A stretch of 27,924 bases of DNA from JAYEID01 sp964581885 (lineage in GTDB: Bacteria; Patescibacteriota; WWE3; JAUXAW01; JAYEID01): positions 1-27,924 of the forward strand of contig CAZOPS010000006.1 of NCBI GenBank assembly GCA_964581885.1, in the 5' to 3' direction. The notes below the pieces were generated by a model. That model saw only the letters and a list, made by a program, of their open reading frames with translations, had not been told where the DNA came from and ran no database searches. The translations under genes and the position numbers were made by a program. Every line of letters starts with the position of its first letter. The first letter of the stretch is position 1. Positions 6,372 through 13,566 of the stretch are shown here, in pieces.

Positions 6372-7646
6372 ATGCTGGAAAAAATTACTACAGTTTTTAA
6401 AATAAAAGATCTTCGGCGAAAAATTGTTTTTACCCTTTTTATCCTCGTTGTTTTTAGGTTAGCTGCTAACATTCCCGTACCCGGTGTGGATAGGACAGCA
6501 TTGCAACAGCTTTTTCAAGCTAGCGAGTTGTTAGGCCTTTTGGACATGTTTTCGGGGGGGACTATGCAGCAGTTTTCTATTGTGACCTTGGGGTTAAATC
6601 CGTTTATAAATGCATCTATTATGATGCAATTGCTTACTGTTGTTTTTCCAAAGTTGGAGGAGCTTTCTAAGGAAGGTGATTACGGAAGAGCAAAGATTGA
6701 GCAATATACAAGGTTCTTAACTGTGCCCTTGGCGCTTGTTCAGGGGTTTGGTATGTACAGCTTATTTAGGCGGCAGGGGGTCTTGCCTACCCTTTCTGTT
6801 TTTGCTTTAATTTCACTGGTTGTCACCTTGGTGTGTGGAACAATGTTTTTAGTGTGGCTTGGGGGTCTTATCTCGGAGTATGGACTTGGAAATGGCACAT
6901 CAGTAATTATTCTAGCTGGTATCTTGAGCCGGATACCTTTAAATGTGGTTCAGATTACCGCTACTTTACAGGGGAGTGATATTTTTGCCTTCTTGGTATA
7001 TTTGGCATTTATTCTGGCGAGTTTTGCGTTGGTGGTTGTTGTAAGTGAGGGGACACGGCGGATACGTGTGGAATACGCACGAAGGTCTCGGGGTAACAAC
7101 TCAACAAGAGCCCAAAATTATATTCCATTGAGGGTTAACCAAGCAGGAATGATTCCTATTGTGTTCGCAGTTTCACTAACGTTAATCCCCTCTTTGGTAG
7201 GTCAGTATGTAGGGGAAACTTCCCTACCCCTGCTTAATTCTATGTTAGGTACCTTTACAAGGCTTTTTAATCCTGATTCTCCAGGTTACAACCTGGTTCT
7301 ATTCGTTCTGGTGGTGGGGTTTACTTATTTTTATACTGCTGTTACTTTTGATCCTGGTAAAATTGCAGAGGATATTAAAAAGCGTGGTGGTTTTATTCCT
7401 GGTATCAGGCCTGGTAAAGCTACTGCAAGTTATTTGGAATGGGTTTTGGTAAGGATAACTTTAGTTGGGGGTATTTTCTTAGGTCTGATGGCAATATTGC
7501 CGGGTCTCTTGCGCGCACTTACTGGTATCTCAGGTACCATTATTCAGGGTTCGGGGTTGTTGATTGTGGTCTCTGTAGTACTGGATGTTTTGAAAAAAGC
7601 TGAAGCACGGATGGTGATGAGTGACTACGACGGGTTTCTAACATAA
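6372..7646 (+). CDS. secY: protein translocase subunit SecY
   Basis: Central channel of the Sec translocon in the cytoplasmic membrane. The 424-residue product has about ten hydrophobic segments. Landmarks are the N-terminal segment with FRLAANIPVPGVD, the plug region MQQFSIVTLGLNPFINASIMMQLL, the loop with LSKEGDYGRAKIEQYTR, the PLRVNQAGMIPIVFA motif (TM7 region) and the ADDIKKRGGFIPGIRPG-like cytosolic loop, here AEDIKKRGGFIPGIRPGKAT. It follows rplO by 52 bp as in the spc operon, but a ybaB gene rather than adk comes next. Confidence 0.98.
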   Translation: MLEKITTVFKIKDLRRKIVFTLFILVVFRLAANIPVPGVDRTALQQLFQASELLGLLDMFSGGTMQQFSIVTLGLNPFINASIMMQLLTVVFPKLEELSKEGDYGRAKIEQYTRFLTVPLALVQGFGMYSLFRRQGVLPTLSVFALISLVVTLVCGTMFLVWLGGLISEYGLGNGTSVIILAGILSRIPLNVVQITATLQGSDIFAFLVYLAFILASFALVVVVSEGTRRIRVEYARRSRGNNSTRAQNYIPLRVNQAGMIPIVFAVSLTLIPSLVGQYVGETSLPLLNSMLGTFTRLFNPDSPGYNLVLFVLVVGFTYFYTAVTFDPGKIAEDIKKRGGFIPGIRPGKATASYLEWVLVRITLVGGIFLGLMAILPGLLRALTGISGTIIQGSGLLIVVSVVLDVLKKAEARMVMSDYDGFLT

Positions 7647-7667
7647 AGTGGTAAGAATGTTTATAAA

Positions 7668-7756
7668 TATCAGCGTAAATCGGCTATCATCAGCGGGAAT
7701 CAGTGAGTTATACAGATTTACACCGGCTATGGCTGATTATCGCTGATAAGAAAACT
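7668..7756. repeat. dispersed ATCAGCG..AATC repeat before ybaB
   Basis: Repeated words atcagcgtaaatcgg, atcatcagcgggaatcagtg and attatcgctgat fill the secY-ybaB gap. They match the unit at 3757-3793 and a single copy near 10257. No ORF of its own is supported; the in-frame extension of ybaB across it is not conserved. Confidence 0.5.
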
Positions 7757-8026
7757 ATGATACTAGATAGAGCTAAGAAACTATATAACTTAAAAAAGAA
7801 GGCAGATAGGATGAAGAAGAAAATGCGCAAAATTGAGGTGGATATGGAAGTTGGTAATGTAAGGATTGTGATGAGGGGAGATCAAAGTGTGAAATTAATA
7901 GAAATAGATGGAAAGAGAGCGGAGGATGTGGAAAAGGCCCTGAACAAGGCATCTAACAAGATTCAGAAGAAAGTGGCAAAGAAGATGCAGGGGCAGATGG
8001 GGGATTTGGGGATACCAGGGTTGTAA
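7757..8026 (+). CDS. ybaB: YbaB/EbfC family nucleoid-associated protein
   Basis: Small DNA-binding protein of the YbaB/EbfC family, which forms dimers shaped like tweezers and coats DNA. From the ATG at 7757 the product is 89 residues. It has a charged helix (ILDRAKKLYNLKKKADRMKKKMRKIEVDME), a strand pair (GNVRIVMRGDQSVKLIEID), a C-terminal helix and the family ending MGDLGIPGL. An in-frame GTG at 7703 would add 18 residues encoded by a dispersed repeat and is rejected. The usual neighbours are dnaX and recR; here it sits between secY and adk. Unusually lysine-rich in its first helix. Family call is good, function in this lineage inferred. Confidence 0.85.
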   Translation: MILDRAKKLYNLKKKADRMKKKMRKIEVDMEVGNVRIVMRGDQSVKLIEIDGKRAEDVEKALNKASNKIQKKVAKKMQGQMGDLGIPGL

Positions 8027-8359
8027 TGTTTTACTATGGCTGTGTTTGTGGGTGTGTTTAGTTATCTTTAAGAGTGTTAAGTGTAGCAAAGATTAGTAAA
8101 GTAGTTGTAAAGTGTTGAGGAGAATTTGTATGCTGCCACTTTGTTAACTCGTTAAGAGTTAAAGAGTTAAGTGTCAAAAAGAGGGGAAAAGCTAGGGTTG
8201 AATACTTAACTTTTTAACGGTTTAACGTAAGCGCAGTGAGCATTTGACGTGATCCCGATTAATCGGGTGAACTTTTTACGCGAGCTCTTGCGAGCATTTA
8301 ACGGTTGTGGAATTAGCTTTATAGTTATTAACAAGGTGTCCTAGCGATTTGTCTTACTT
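8027..8359. repeat. 333-bp gap with short repeats and hairpins before adk
   Basis: No gene seen. The left part has agtgtta/gtaaagt words (8073-8120) and ttaagagttaaagagttaag (8150-8172). From 8210 a hairpin array follows: linker tttaac, then CCCGATtaATCGGG (8255-8268), linker tttttac, then GCTC-ttgc-GAGC (8286-8297) and linker atttaac. A possible promoter is TTTAAC ... TATAGT (about 8300-8328), with weak -35 match. Confidence 0.5.
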
Positions 8360-8887
8360 ATGAATATAGTAATAATGGGCCCACCGGGGTCGGGAAAATC
8401 TACCCAAGCAAATCTTTTAGCTGAGGATCTAGGTATACCTCACATTTCTACGGGAGTTATATTTAGGCAAATTGAAAAACAAGATTCTGACTTAGCGCAG
8501 AAAGTTTCTAGCTATTTAGAAGAAGGTCAGTTTGTACCTGACAATATTGTTCAAGAAGTTTTGGAAGAGGAGCTTTGCAAAGATGTTTATTCAGGGGGTT
8601 TTGTGCTGGAAGGCTATCCTCGTAATCTATGGCAAGCGGAAAACGCACCTTTTCAAGTGGATAGAGTTTTTTATCTAGAGGTTTCTGATGAGGAAAGTCT
8701 GGAAAGGCTTCTTAAGCGCGGTAGGGCTGACGATACAACGGAAATTATTAGTAAGCGTTTGGACGATTATCATCAGCTTACAGAACCAGTTTTGGATTTT
8801 TATGAAAAGAGTGAGCTGTTGGAAAGGGTAGATGGTGAACGTCCAATAGAGGAAATTTTTCAGGACCTTCTTGCTCGTGTTTCTTAA
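8360..8887 (+). CDS. adk: adenylate kinase, short-lid form
   Basis: Catalyses ATP + AMP to 2 ADP in the cytosol. The 175-residue product starts MNIVIMGPPGSGKSTQA, a P-loop at residues 7-15. The AMP-binding segment reads ISTGVIFRQ and the second AMP site GGFVLEGYPRN (family GFVLDGFPRT). RLLKRGRADDTTEIISKRL holds the catalytic arginines, with RADD directly joined to the next helix, so the LID domain is the short type without zinc. The position before map is standard for the spc operon, although ybaB and a 333-bp repeat-rich gap precede it. Substitutions in the AMP motifs (V for D, E for D, Y for F) are modest; specificity for another nucleoside monophosphate is possible. Confidence 0.9.
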   Translation: MNIVIMGPPGSGKSTQANLLAEDLGIPHISTGVIFRQIEKQDSDLAQKVSSYLEEGQFVPDNIVQEVLEEELCKDVYSGGFVLEGYPRNLWQAENAPFQVDRVFYLEVSDEESLERLLKRGRADDTTEIISKRLDDYHQLTEPVLDFYEKSELLERVDGERPIEEIFQDLLARVS

Positions 8888-8940
8888 TTTGAGCTTGTTT
8901 TTGTGTGTAGGTAATGAGTTAGTGGAGAAACCAAATTGTA

Positions 8941-9729
8941 ATGATTGTAGTTAAATCGGAAAAAGATATTGAAAAGATGGCGGAGGGAGGTCAGATAACT
9001 GCTAAGGTTCGGGAAGAAATTTTGAAGAGTGCAGTTCCGGGGACAAAAACCTCTGAATTAGAGTCATTAGCTGTGGCTAGAATCAAGGAATTAGGTGGGG
9101 AATCTGGTTTTATGAGAGTTCCTGGTTATGATTATGCAACTTGCGTAAATTTAAATGCGGGGTTGGTTCATGGAGTTCCTTCGGAAAAGGTTGTCATAAA
9201 GGAGGGCGACGTGTTTACAGTTGATTTGGGCACTTTCTATAAAGGTTTTCACACAGATGCGGCGTGGACGATAATCAGTAAACAGTTATCAGTTAACAGT
9301 GATCAGTCAGGAAAGAAATTCGAGGAGAAGAGGAGGTTTCTGGAGGCAGGGAGAAAGGCTTTGGAAAAGGCTACAAAACAATGTGTTCCCGGCAATTTTG
9401 TGGGAGATATATCACATGCAATTCAGGAAACTGTGGAGGGCTCTGGTTATAGTGTTATTCGCGCTCTGGTGGGTCATGGGGTGGGAGAAGACTTGCACGA
9501 GGCTCCCCAAATACCCTGTTTTGGTAGGTCGGGGACGGGATCTATTTTGAGAGCTGGTATGGTTTTAGCTGTGGAAATACTTTATGCCAAAGGAGGTTCT
9601 GCAATTGAAACTCTAGACGATGGTTGGACTATAAAAACTAAGGACGATTTATCTTCAGCGCTTTTTGAAAACACTATTGCAATAACTAAAAATGGTCCTG
9701 AAGTGCTAACACCGAATCCAAAACTGTAA
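8941..9729 (+). CDS. map: type I methionine aminopeptidase with repeat-encoded insert
   Basis: Removes the initiator methionine from nascent proteins using a two-metal centre. The 262-residue product keeps the expected ligands: the substrate histidine in GLVHGVPS, two aspartates in FTVDLGTFYKGFHTDAAWT, a histidine in LVGHGVGEDLHEAPQIP, and glutamates in LAVEILYAKG and LFENTIAIT. After TDAAWTII comes an insert, KQLSVNSDQS (about residues 114-123), encoded by five WWHCAGT heptamers (9273-9307), where other type I enzymes have a short surface turn. The frame is kept, so the enzyme is probably active. It follows adk by 53 bp. Confidence 0.95.
   Translation: MIVVKSEKDIEKMAEGGQITAKVREEILKSAVPGTKTSELESLAVARIKELGGESGFMRVPGYDYATCVNLNAGLVHGVPSEKVVIKEGDVFTVDLGTFYKGFHTDAAWTIISKQLSVNSDQSGKKFEEKRRFLEAGRKALEKATKQCVPGNFVGDISHAIQETVEGSGYSVIRALVGHGVGEDLHEAPQIPCFGRSGTGSILRAGMVLAVEILYAKGGSAIETLDDGWTIKTKDDLSSALFENTIAITKNGPEVLTPNPKL
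9273..9307. repeat. five-copy heptamer repeat inside map
   Basis: Successive heptamers aatcagt, aaacagt, tatcagt, taacagt, gatcagt share the consensus WWHCAGT. The tract lies within the map frame and is translated. Heptamer tracts also occur between genes here (26234-26275), so this is a repeat that has entered a gene. Confidence 0.85.
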
Positions 9730-9756
9730 TGGAACGTTTATATTTTTGACTTTTAA

Positions 9757-9860
9757 ACAGTTTAACGTGAGCGTAGCGAGCGCTTTATACTTAACGTGAG
9801 GGCCGAAGCCCGAACAAGTTACAGCGGAAGTTCTGACGAAGCGTCGCACCTCCGGTGCGG
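9757..9860. repeat. hairpin array between map and infA
   Basis: Linker-hairpin units: cagtttaac-gt-GAGCG.agCGAGCGCT, then acttaac-gtgaGGGC-cgaa-GCCC, acaagttac-aGCG..., and a final perfect hairpin CGCACC-tcc-GGTGCG (9845-9859). The linkers (tttaac, cttaac, gttac) match those at 4434-4503 and 8210-8308 while the stems differ. No ORF. Confidence 0.55.
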
Positions 9861-9861
9861 A

Positions 9862-9891
9862 TTGACTCTCTATGGGTTCTTGTGATAAGAT
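9862..9891 (+). promoter_or_regulatory. sigma70-type promoter for infA
   Basis: TTGACT (9862-9867), an 18-bp spacer and TAAGAT (9886-9891), a good match to -35/-10 consensus. The predicted start near 9898 gives a short leader that folds as ACTCCC-atag-GGGAGT (9902-9917) just before the ATG at 9925. CTATGGG (9870-9876, in the spacer) and CCCATAG (9905-9911, in the leader) form a further inverted repeat across the promoter. Confidence 0.65.
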
Positions 9892-9924
9892 AAGCACTGA
9901 GACTCCCATAGGGGAGTGTTTATT

Positions 9925-10143
9925 ATGCCTAAAAAAGATCTTATAAAAAAACGTGGTACAGTGGTTAAATCCTTGCCCAATGCTACTTTTGAGGTTGAAT
10001 TGGAAGACGGTTCTAAGGTTTTAGCCCATACCTCGGGAAAGATGCGTCGGTACAAAATTAATATTTTGCCGGGAGATGAGGTTGATTTGGAAATGAGCAA
10101 ACACGACACGAGCAGGGGGAGAATTGTTTACCGCTACAAGTGA
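9925..10143 (+). CDS. infA: translation initiation factor IF-1
   Basis: OB-fold factor that occupies the A site of the 30S subunit during initiation. From the ATG at 9925 the product is 72 residues, the usual length. MPKKDLIKKRGTVVKSLPNATFEVELEDGSKVLAHTSGKMRRYKINILPGDEV matches the family, including the GKMR and PGD motifs. A GTG at 9916 would add three residues and is less likely. It follows map as expected but has its own strong promoter, so it can be transcribed apart from the upstream operon. Confidence 0.97.
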   Translation: MPKKDLIKKRGTVVKSLPNATFEVELEDGSKVLAHTSGKMRRYKINILPGDEVDLEMSKHDTSRGRIVYRYK

Positions 10144-10385
10144 CTAGGAGTGGTGTGACCTGGAAACACGACACGGAAGTGGGAGTTTTTTAAGCAGGGA
10201 AAAGAGCTGGGAGTTAGAAGAATTGCAAATTACCGATTTTAAATGATTTTTATTAATTATCAGCGTAGTTCTGACGGAGCGGAATATCGTGAGGACCCAG
10301 TTCCTTCTGATTATCAAGAATCTGGGGACGAGCAAATATCGTAGCTTCTGAGCTACAAATTTCGCGAGCGTTAGCGAGTATACTT
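10144..10385. other. infA-rpmJ intergenic region with hairpins
   Basis: 242 bp without a gene. It holds an atcagcg word near 10259, a hairpin whose CCCAG/CTGGG and TTCT/AGAA arms lie at about 10290-10326, and GTAGCT-tct-GAGCTAC-like (about 10339-10354) followed by a gcgagcg...gcgag unit. No clear terminator T run or strong promoter is seen. Confidence 0.45.
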
Positions 10386-10499
10386 ATGAAAGTGAGGTCC
10401 AGTGTCAAGAAAATTTGTAAAAAGTGTAAAATTGTCCGTCGAAAGGGCAGGGTATACGTTATTTGTGAGAATCCTAAGCATAAACAGCGGCAAGGTTAA
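10386..10499 (+). CDS. rpmJ: 50S ribosomal protein L36
   Basis: A 37-residue zinc-binding protein, too short for many gene callers. It translates as MKVRSSVKKICKKCKIVRRKG followed by RVYVICENPKHKQRQG. The CxxC pair, third cysteine and histidine (positions 11, 14, 27 and 32) form the family zinc site, and the ending KHKQRQG is diagnostic. Its place between infA and rpsM is the standard one. The start context is tacttATG without SD. Confidence 0.96.
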   Translation: MKVRSSVKKICKKCKIVRRKGRVYVICENPKHKQRQG

Positions 10500-10595
10500 G
10501 GGAGATTCTCACGGACTTGAAAGAGGATTAACACGGAAGGGGATTTATTCTGTGATAATCTTGTCTTTATTCAGTGATAATCGGTTTTTTAACTT

Positions 10596-10979
10596 ATGGC
10601 AAGAATAGCAGGTGTTGAGATACCAGATGACAAAAAAATAAAAGCTGCTCTTACTCGCATAAAGGGGATTGGTAGGTCCTCTGCTGTTCGTATTTTGAAA
10701 AAGGCAGGGGTAGATAAAGAGCTGCGTACCAAAGATGTTGCACCGGATGACTTGGCAAGAATCCGTAAGGAAATTGATGAGAATTATACTGTAGAGGGAG
10801 CACTAACTCGGCAAGTGCGGCTGAATATTAAAAGGCTTAAGGATATTGGTTCTTATCGGGGGGAGAGGCATGAGCAGGGTTTGCCAGTGCGCGGCCAGCG
10901 TACTAAGACCAATGCGCGCACTCGTAAGGGTAAAAAGCAAACTGTTGGTGGGACTGGAACAATTCGCGAAAAACACTAA
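10596..10979 (+). CDS. rpsM: 30S ribosomal protein S13
   Basis: Head protein contacting the P-site tRNA and the large subunit. The 127-residue product starts MARIAGVEIPDDKKIKAALTRIKGIGRSSAVRIL (helix-two-turn-helix region). It has LKDIGSYRGERHEQGLPVRGQRTKTNARTRKG (about residues 84-115), the S13 signature. Ninety-six bp separate it from rpmJ and 101 bp from rpsK, wider than usual, with gtgataatc words before it. No SD (ttaacttATG). Confidence 0.97.
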   Translation: MARIAGVEIPDDKKIKAALTRIKGIGRSSAVRILKKAGVDKELRTKDVAPDDLARIRKEIDENYTVEGALTRQVRLNIKRLKDIGSYRGERHEQGLPVRGQRTKTNARTRKGKKQTVGGTGTIREKH

Positions 10980-11080
10980 CTTGTATTTTTATTTTCCGCG
11001 CCCTCGCGAAGTTATCGAATTTAAATATTTTTTTCTATTTGGCTGGATGCCGAGGGCTGAAAGCTGATATCTGATTCATT

Positions 11081-11479
11081 ATGGCTAAGAGGAAAAACAC
11101 AAAAAAGAATAAAAAGAAAAGTCGAAGAAAGTTTCCTGCTGAAGGGAAAGCTTGTATCACAGCTACTTTTAATAATACTTTAATTACTATTACTACGCCT
11201 TCTGGGGATAAGGTGTGTAGTGCCAGTGCGGGAACAGCAGGGTTTAAAGGTACTAGGAAGTCTACTCCCTTTGCTGCTTCTCAGGCAGCTCGTCAGGTTG
11301 CGGAGGAGGCTACAAACAAAGGTGTGAAGGAAGTACATGTCTTTGTTAAGGGACCGGGAATGGGAAGAAATACAGCTATCAAATCTCTGGAAGCCGGTGG
11401 TTTGGAAGTTTTAACTATTAAAGATATAACACCAATACCACACAACGGCTGTAGGCCGAAGAAGAGGCGCCGGGTGTAA
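11081..11479 (+). CDS. rpsK: 30S ribosomal protein S11
   Basis: Platform protein near the mRNA exit site. After a lysine-rich N-terminus the 132-residue product has ACITATFNNTLITITTPSGDKVCSASAGTAGFKGTRKSTPFAAS (about residues 23-66), VFVKGPGMGRNTAIKSLEAGGLEVLTIKDITPIPHNGCRPKKRRRV at the end. All are family signatures. Its stop codon lies in the 5' arm of a hairpin (11474-11481 with 11532-11539). Confidence 0.97.
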   Translation: MAKRKNTKKNKKKSRRKFPAEGKACITATFNNTLITITTPSGDKVCSASAGTAGFKGTRKSTPFAASQAARQVAEEATNKGVKEVHVFVKGPGMGRNTAIKSLEAGGLEVLTIKDITPIPHNGCRPKKRRRV

Positions 11480-11691
11480 AATGAAAGGCTCCTGGCTGCA
11501 GGGCTTTGGGGGAGATGCCAGTGGTGTTTCTTTTTACACTCGAAAAGAGTGGTAAAGGTTTGTTAAGAAGTTGTAAAGTATTGTATTTTCAATACTTAGC
11601 TAGTCTTTACCATTCTTTACTGTACTTTACGCGTTGAATATGCAAGAGATTAGTATTTTCAGTAGATTGTTACGCACAGTTTTGCTAAACA
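11474..11691 (+). promoter_or_regulatory. structured rpsK-rpsD intergenic leader
   Basis: GTGTAAAA at the rpsK end (11474-11481) pairs with TTTTACAC (11532-11539) and encloses CTGGC/GCCAG (11492-11496 with 11517-11521). A GAAAA-loop hairpin CTC/GAG follows. Then GGTAAAG...CTTTACC encloses AAGTATTG-tattt-CAATACTT (about 11576-11596). S4 is a known autogenous translational repressor in other bacteria, so a regulatory leader is a reasonable inference, but no known S4 motif was matched. Confidence 0.4.
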
Positions 11692-12288
11692 ATGAGTCGA
11701 TATACTGGACCAAAATGTAAAATATGCCGGCGTGAGGGGGAAAAACTTTTCCTCAAGGGGGAGAAGTGCGAGAGCCGTAAGTGTCCCTTTTTTCGGCGCC
11801 AGCAGGCCCCGGGGCAGCACGGGGATTCGCGCCGTCGTCTAAGTGAATATGGTCAGCAACTTCGTGAGAAGCAGAAAGTGAAGCGGCTTTATGGTGTTTG
11901 GGAAAGACAGTTTAAGCGCTACTTTAAGGAGGCGGAGAAATCGGGAGAGGATACTGGTAAAGTTTTGTTAAGAAGCTTGGAGAAGCGGTTGGATAACGCT
12001 GTTTATCGCGCTAATCTTGCAGCTTCACGAAGTCAAGCTCGGCAATTAGTTGTTCACGGAAAGGTTACAGTTAATGGCGATTTGGTTGATAGACCTTCCT
12101 ATCTAGTTTCTCCTGGGGACGAAATTGCAGTGGAAAGTGTTCCTTCCAGTGTGCCTGAGAGGCAAACGCCCAAATGGATAACAGTGGATAGAAAGGCGGG
12201 AAAGGCAAAAATTACTAGAGAGCCAGAAAGAGATGATATTGGTGCTGATATTGATGAGAGCATGATAGTGGAGTTTTACTCGAGATAA
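11692..12288 (+). CDS. rpsD: 30S ribosomal protein S4 (zinc type)
   Basis: Primary 16S rRNA-binding protein and assembly initiator. The 198-residue product begins MSRYTGPKCKICRREGEKLFLKG and has cysteines at 9, 12, 26 and 31, the zinc-binding form. It contains RRQQAPGQHGDSRRRLSEYGQQLREKQKVKRLYGV and the S4 RNA-binding domain RLDNAVYRANLAASRSQARQLVVHGKVTVNG (about residues 99-129). Its 212-bp upstream gap is folded. It is followed by rpoA. Confidence 0.97.
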   Translation: MSRYTGPKCKICRREGEKLFLKGEKCESRKCPFFRRQQAPGQHGDSRRRLSEYGQQLREKQKVKRLYGVWERQFKRYFKEAEKSGEDTGKVLLRSLEKRLDNAVYRANLAASRSQARQLVVHGKVTVNGDLVDRPSYLVSPGDEIAVESVPSSVPERQTPKWITVDRKAGKAKITREPERDDIGADIDESMIVEFYSR

Positions 12289-12342
12289 TAACTGTTATTT
12301 TCAGCTTTATTGATAACTAAACTTTCGAAAGGGGGTTTGAAA

Positions 12343-13281
12343 ATGTTAGATCCAAAAAACGTTTCTCTTATAGTTGAAGATGAAGAAGAAACTTCAGCAC
12401 GGTTTGTAGTACGCCCGTTGCCGGCTGGTTTTGGTCGTACTGTGGGTAACTCTTTAAGGAGAGTTCTTCTTTCTTCTATTGAAGGTGCTGCGGTAACAGA
12501 AGCGCGTTTTTCTGGTGTTCCGCATCAGTTCACGGCTATTGATGGAGTTAAAGAAGATGTGGTGCGGCTTATTCTCAATTTGAAAAAATTGCGTCTTCGA
12601 ATTGAAGGCGAAACTACTGTTGCACTAGGCATTTCGGTGGAAGGGCCAGGTGAGGTTACGGCTGGAGATTTGAAAGTACCCGCTGGCGTAGAAATAATTA
12701 ATAAAGATTTGGTTTTAGCTACGCTAACTTCTAAGGGTGCAAAATTGGAAGCAGAGTTCTTAGCAGAAAGGGGATATGGTTTTGTACCTTCGGAGGAAAG
12801 AGAGAAGTCTCGTGTTGGTGCTATTCTCTTGGACGCTGCCTTCTCTCCGGTAAAAAATGTTTCCTACAGGGTGACAAAAACACGTGTAGGAGAGCTTTCC
12901 AATCTGGATTCATTGGAAATGGAAGTGGAAACCGATGGGACTATTTCTCCGCGCGAAGCTTTCTTAGAGGCGACTGAATATTTAATGAAGTACTTTTACC
13001 GGCTTACTCAAGGGGAGCAAGAGGTGAAATTAGAAGAGGAAGAAAAGGAGCCAGTAATGACAGAAGAGGAGAAGCAACATCCTTTAGAGGATCTGGAACT
13101 ACCAACCCGAGTAACAAACAGCTTGAAGGCTGGGGGTGTTAAAACTTGTGGGGATTTGATGGGTATTATTTGGGACGAGGGTTACGAGGCATTGAAGAAT
13201 ATTCCCAAAGTTGGGGAAAAATCAGTAGAAGAAATAAGGAAGAGAGTTAAGGAGCGTGGGTGGGTAGAAGATGCGAATTGA
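12343..13281 (+). CDS. rpoA: DNA-directed RNA polymerase subunit alpha
   Basis: Alpha subunit, scaffold of RNA polymerase assembly. From the ATG at 12343 the product is 312 residues. The N-terminal dimerisation domain holds RFVVRPLPAGFGRTVGNSLRRVLLSSIEGAAVTEARFSG and INKDLVLATL. A Glu-rich linker (about residues 225-245) leads to the C-terminal domain with LELPTRVTNSLKAGGVKTCGDL and NIPKVGEKSVEEIRKRV. The ATG follows AGGGGG by 7 nt, one of few SD-like sites in this cluster; a TTG at 12310 is less likely. The stop codon lies at the start of a gatgcgaatt repeat. Confidence 0.97.
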   Translation: MLDPKNVSLIVEDEEETSARFVVRPLPAGFGRTVGNSLRRVLLSSIEGAAVTEARFSGVPHQFTAIDGVKEDVVRLILNLKKLRLRIEGETTVALGISVEGPGEVTAGDLKVPAGVEIINKDLVLATLTSKGAKLEAEFLAERGYGFVPSEEREKSRVGAILLDAAFSPVKNVSYRVTKTRVGELSNLDSLEMEVETDGTISPREAFLEATEYLMKYFYRLTQGEQEVKLEEEEKEPVMTEEEKQHPLEDLELPTRVTNSLKAGGVKTCGDLMGIIWDEGYEALKNIPKVGEKSVEEIRKRVKERGWVEDAN

Positions 13282-13566
13282 TGCGAATTGGAATAGCAAA
13301 TTGATGCGAATAAGAATTGGGATGGCAAGTTAATGCTAATAAGAGTTGATATTGCGAATCTGTGCAAAATATATAGCGACCTTCAGGTCGCGATCAAATC
13401 GCAGCGTGAACGCTGCTATTACAAACGGAAATAGCGAGCTTCAGCTCGCGCCTCCGGGACTATCTTTTACGCGGTTCTGATCGCTCTTTACGCGAGCTCT
13501 TGTGAGCATTTAACGTGTGCATAGAAAGATAAGTTATCGGTTCAGCAGTTGATTGATTTTTTATCG
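13275..13566. repeat. gatgcgaatt repeats and hairpin array between rpoA and rplQ
   Basis: Repeats of gatgcgaatt, starting in the last codons of rpoA, and gatgcgaataagaatt variants run to about 13360. A hairpin array follows: GCGACC-ttca-GGTCGC (13377-13392), GCAGCG-tgaa-CGCTGC (about 13400-13415), GCGAGC-ttca-GCTCGC (about 13434-13449), then linker-hairpin units ttttac-GCG..., tctttac-GCGAGCTC-ttgt-GAGC and atttaac. No gene. Confidence 0.65.

Noticed and set aside
8360..8887. adk as a truncated pseudogene because it is short
   Set aside because: The P-loop, AMP site and arginine motifs are all present; the short form reflects a short LID segment, and the end is complete.
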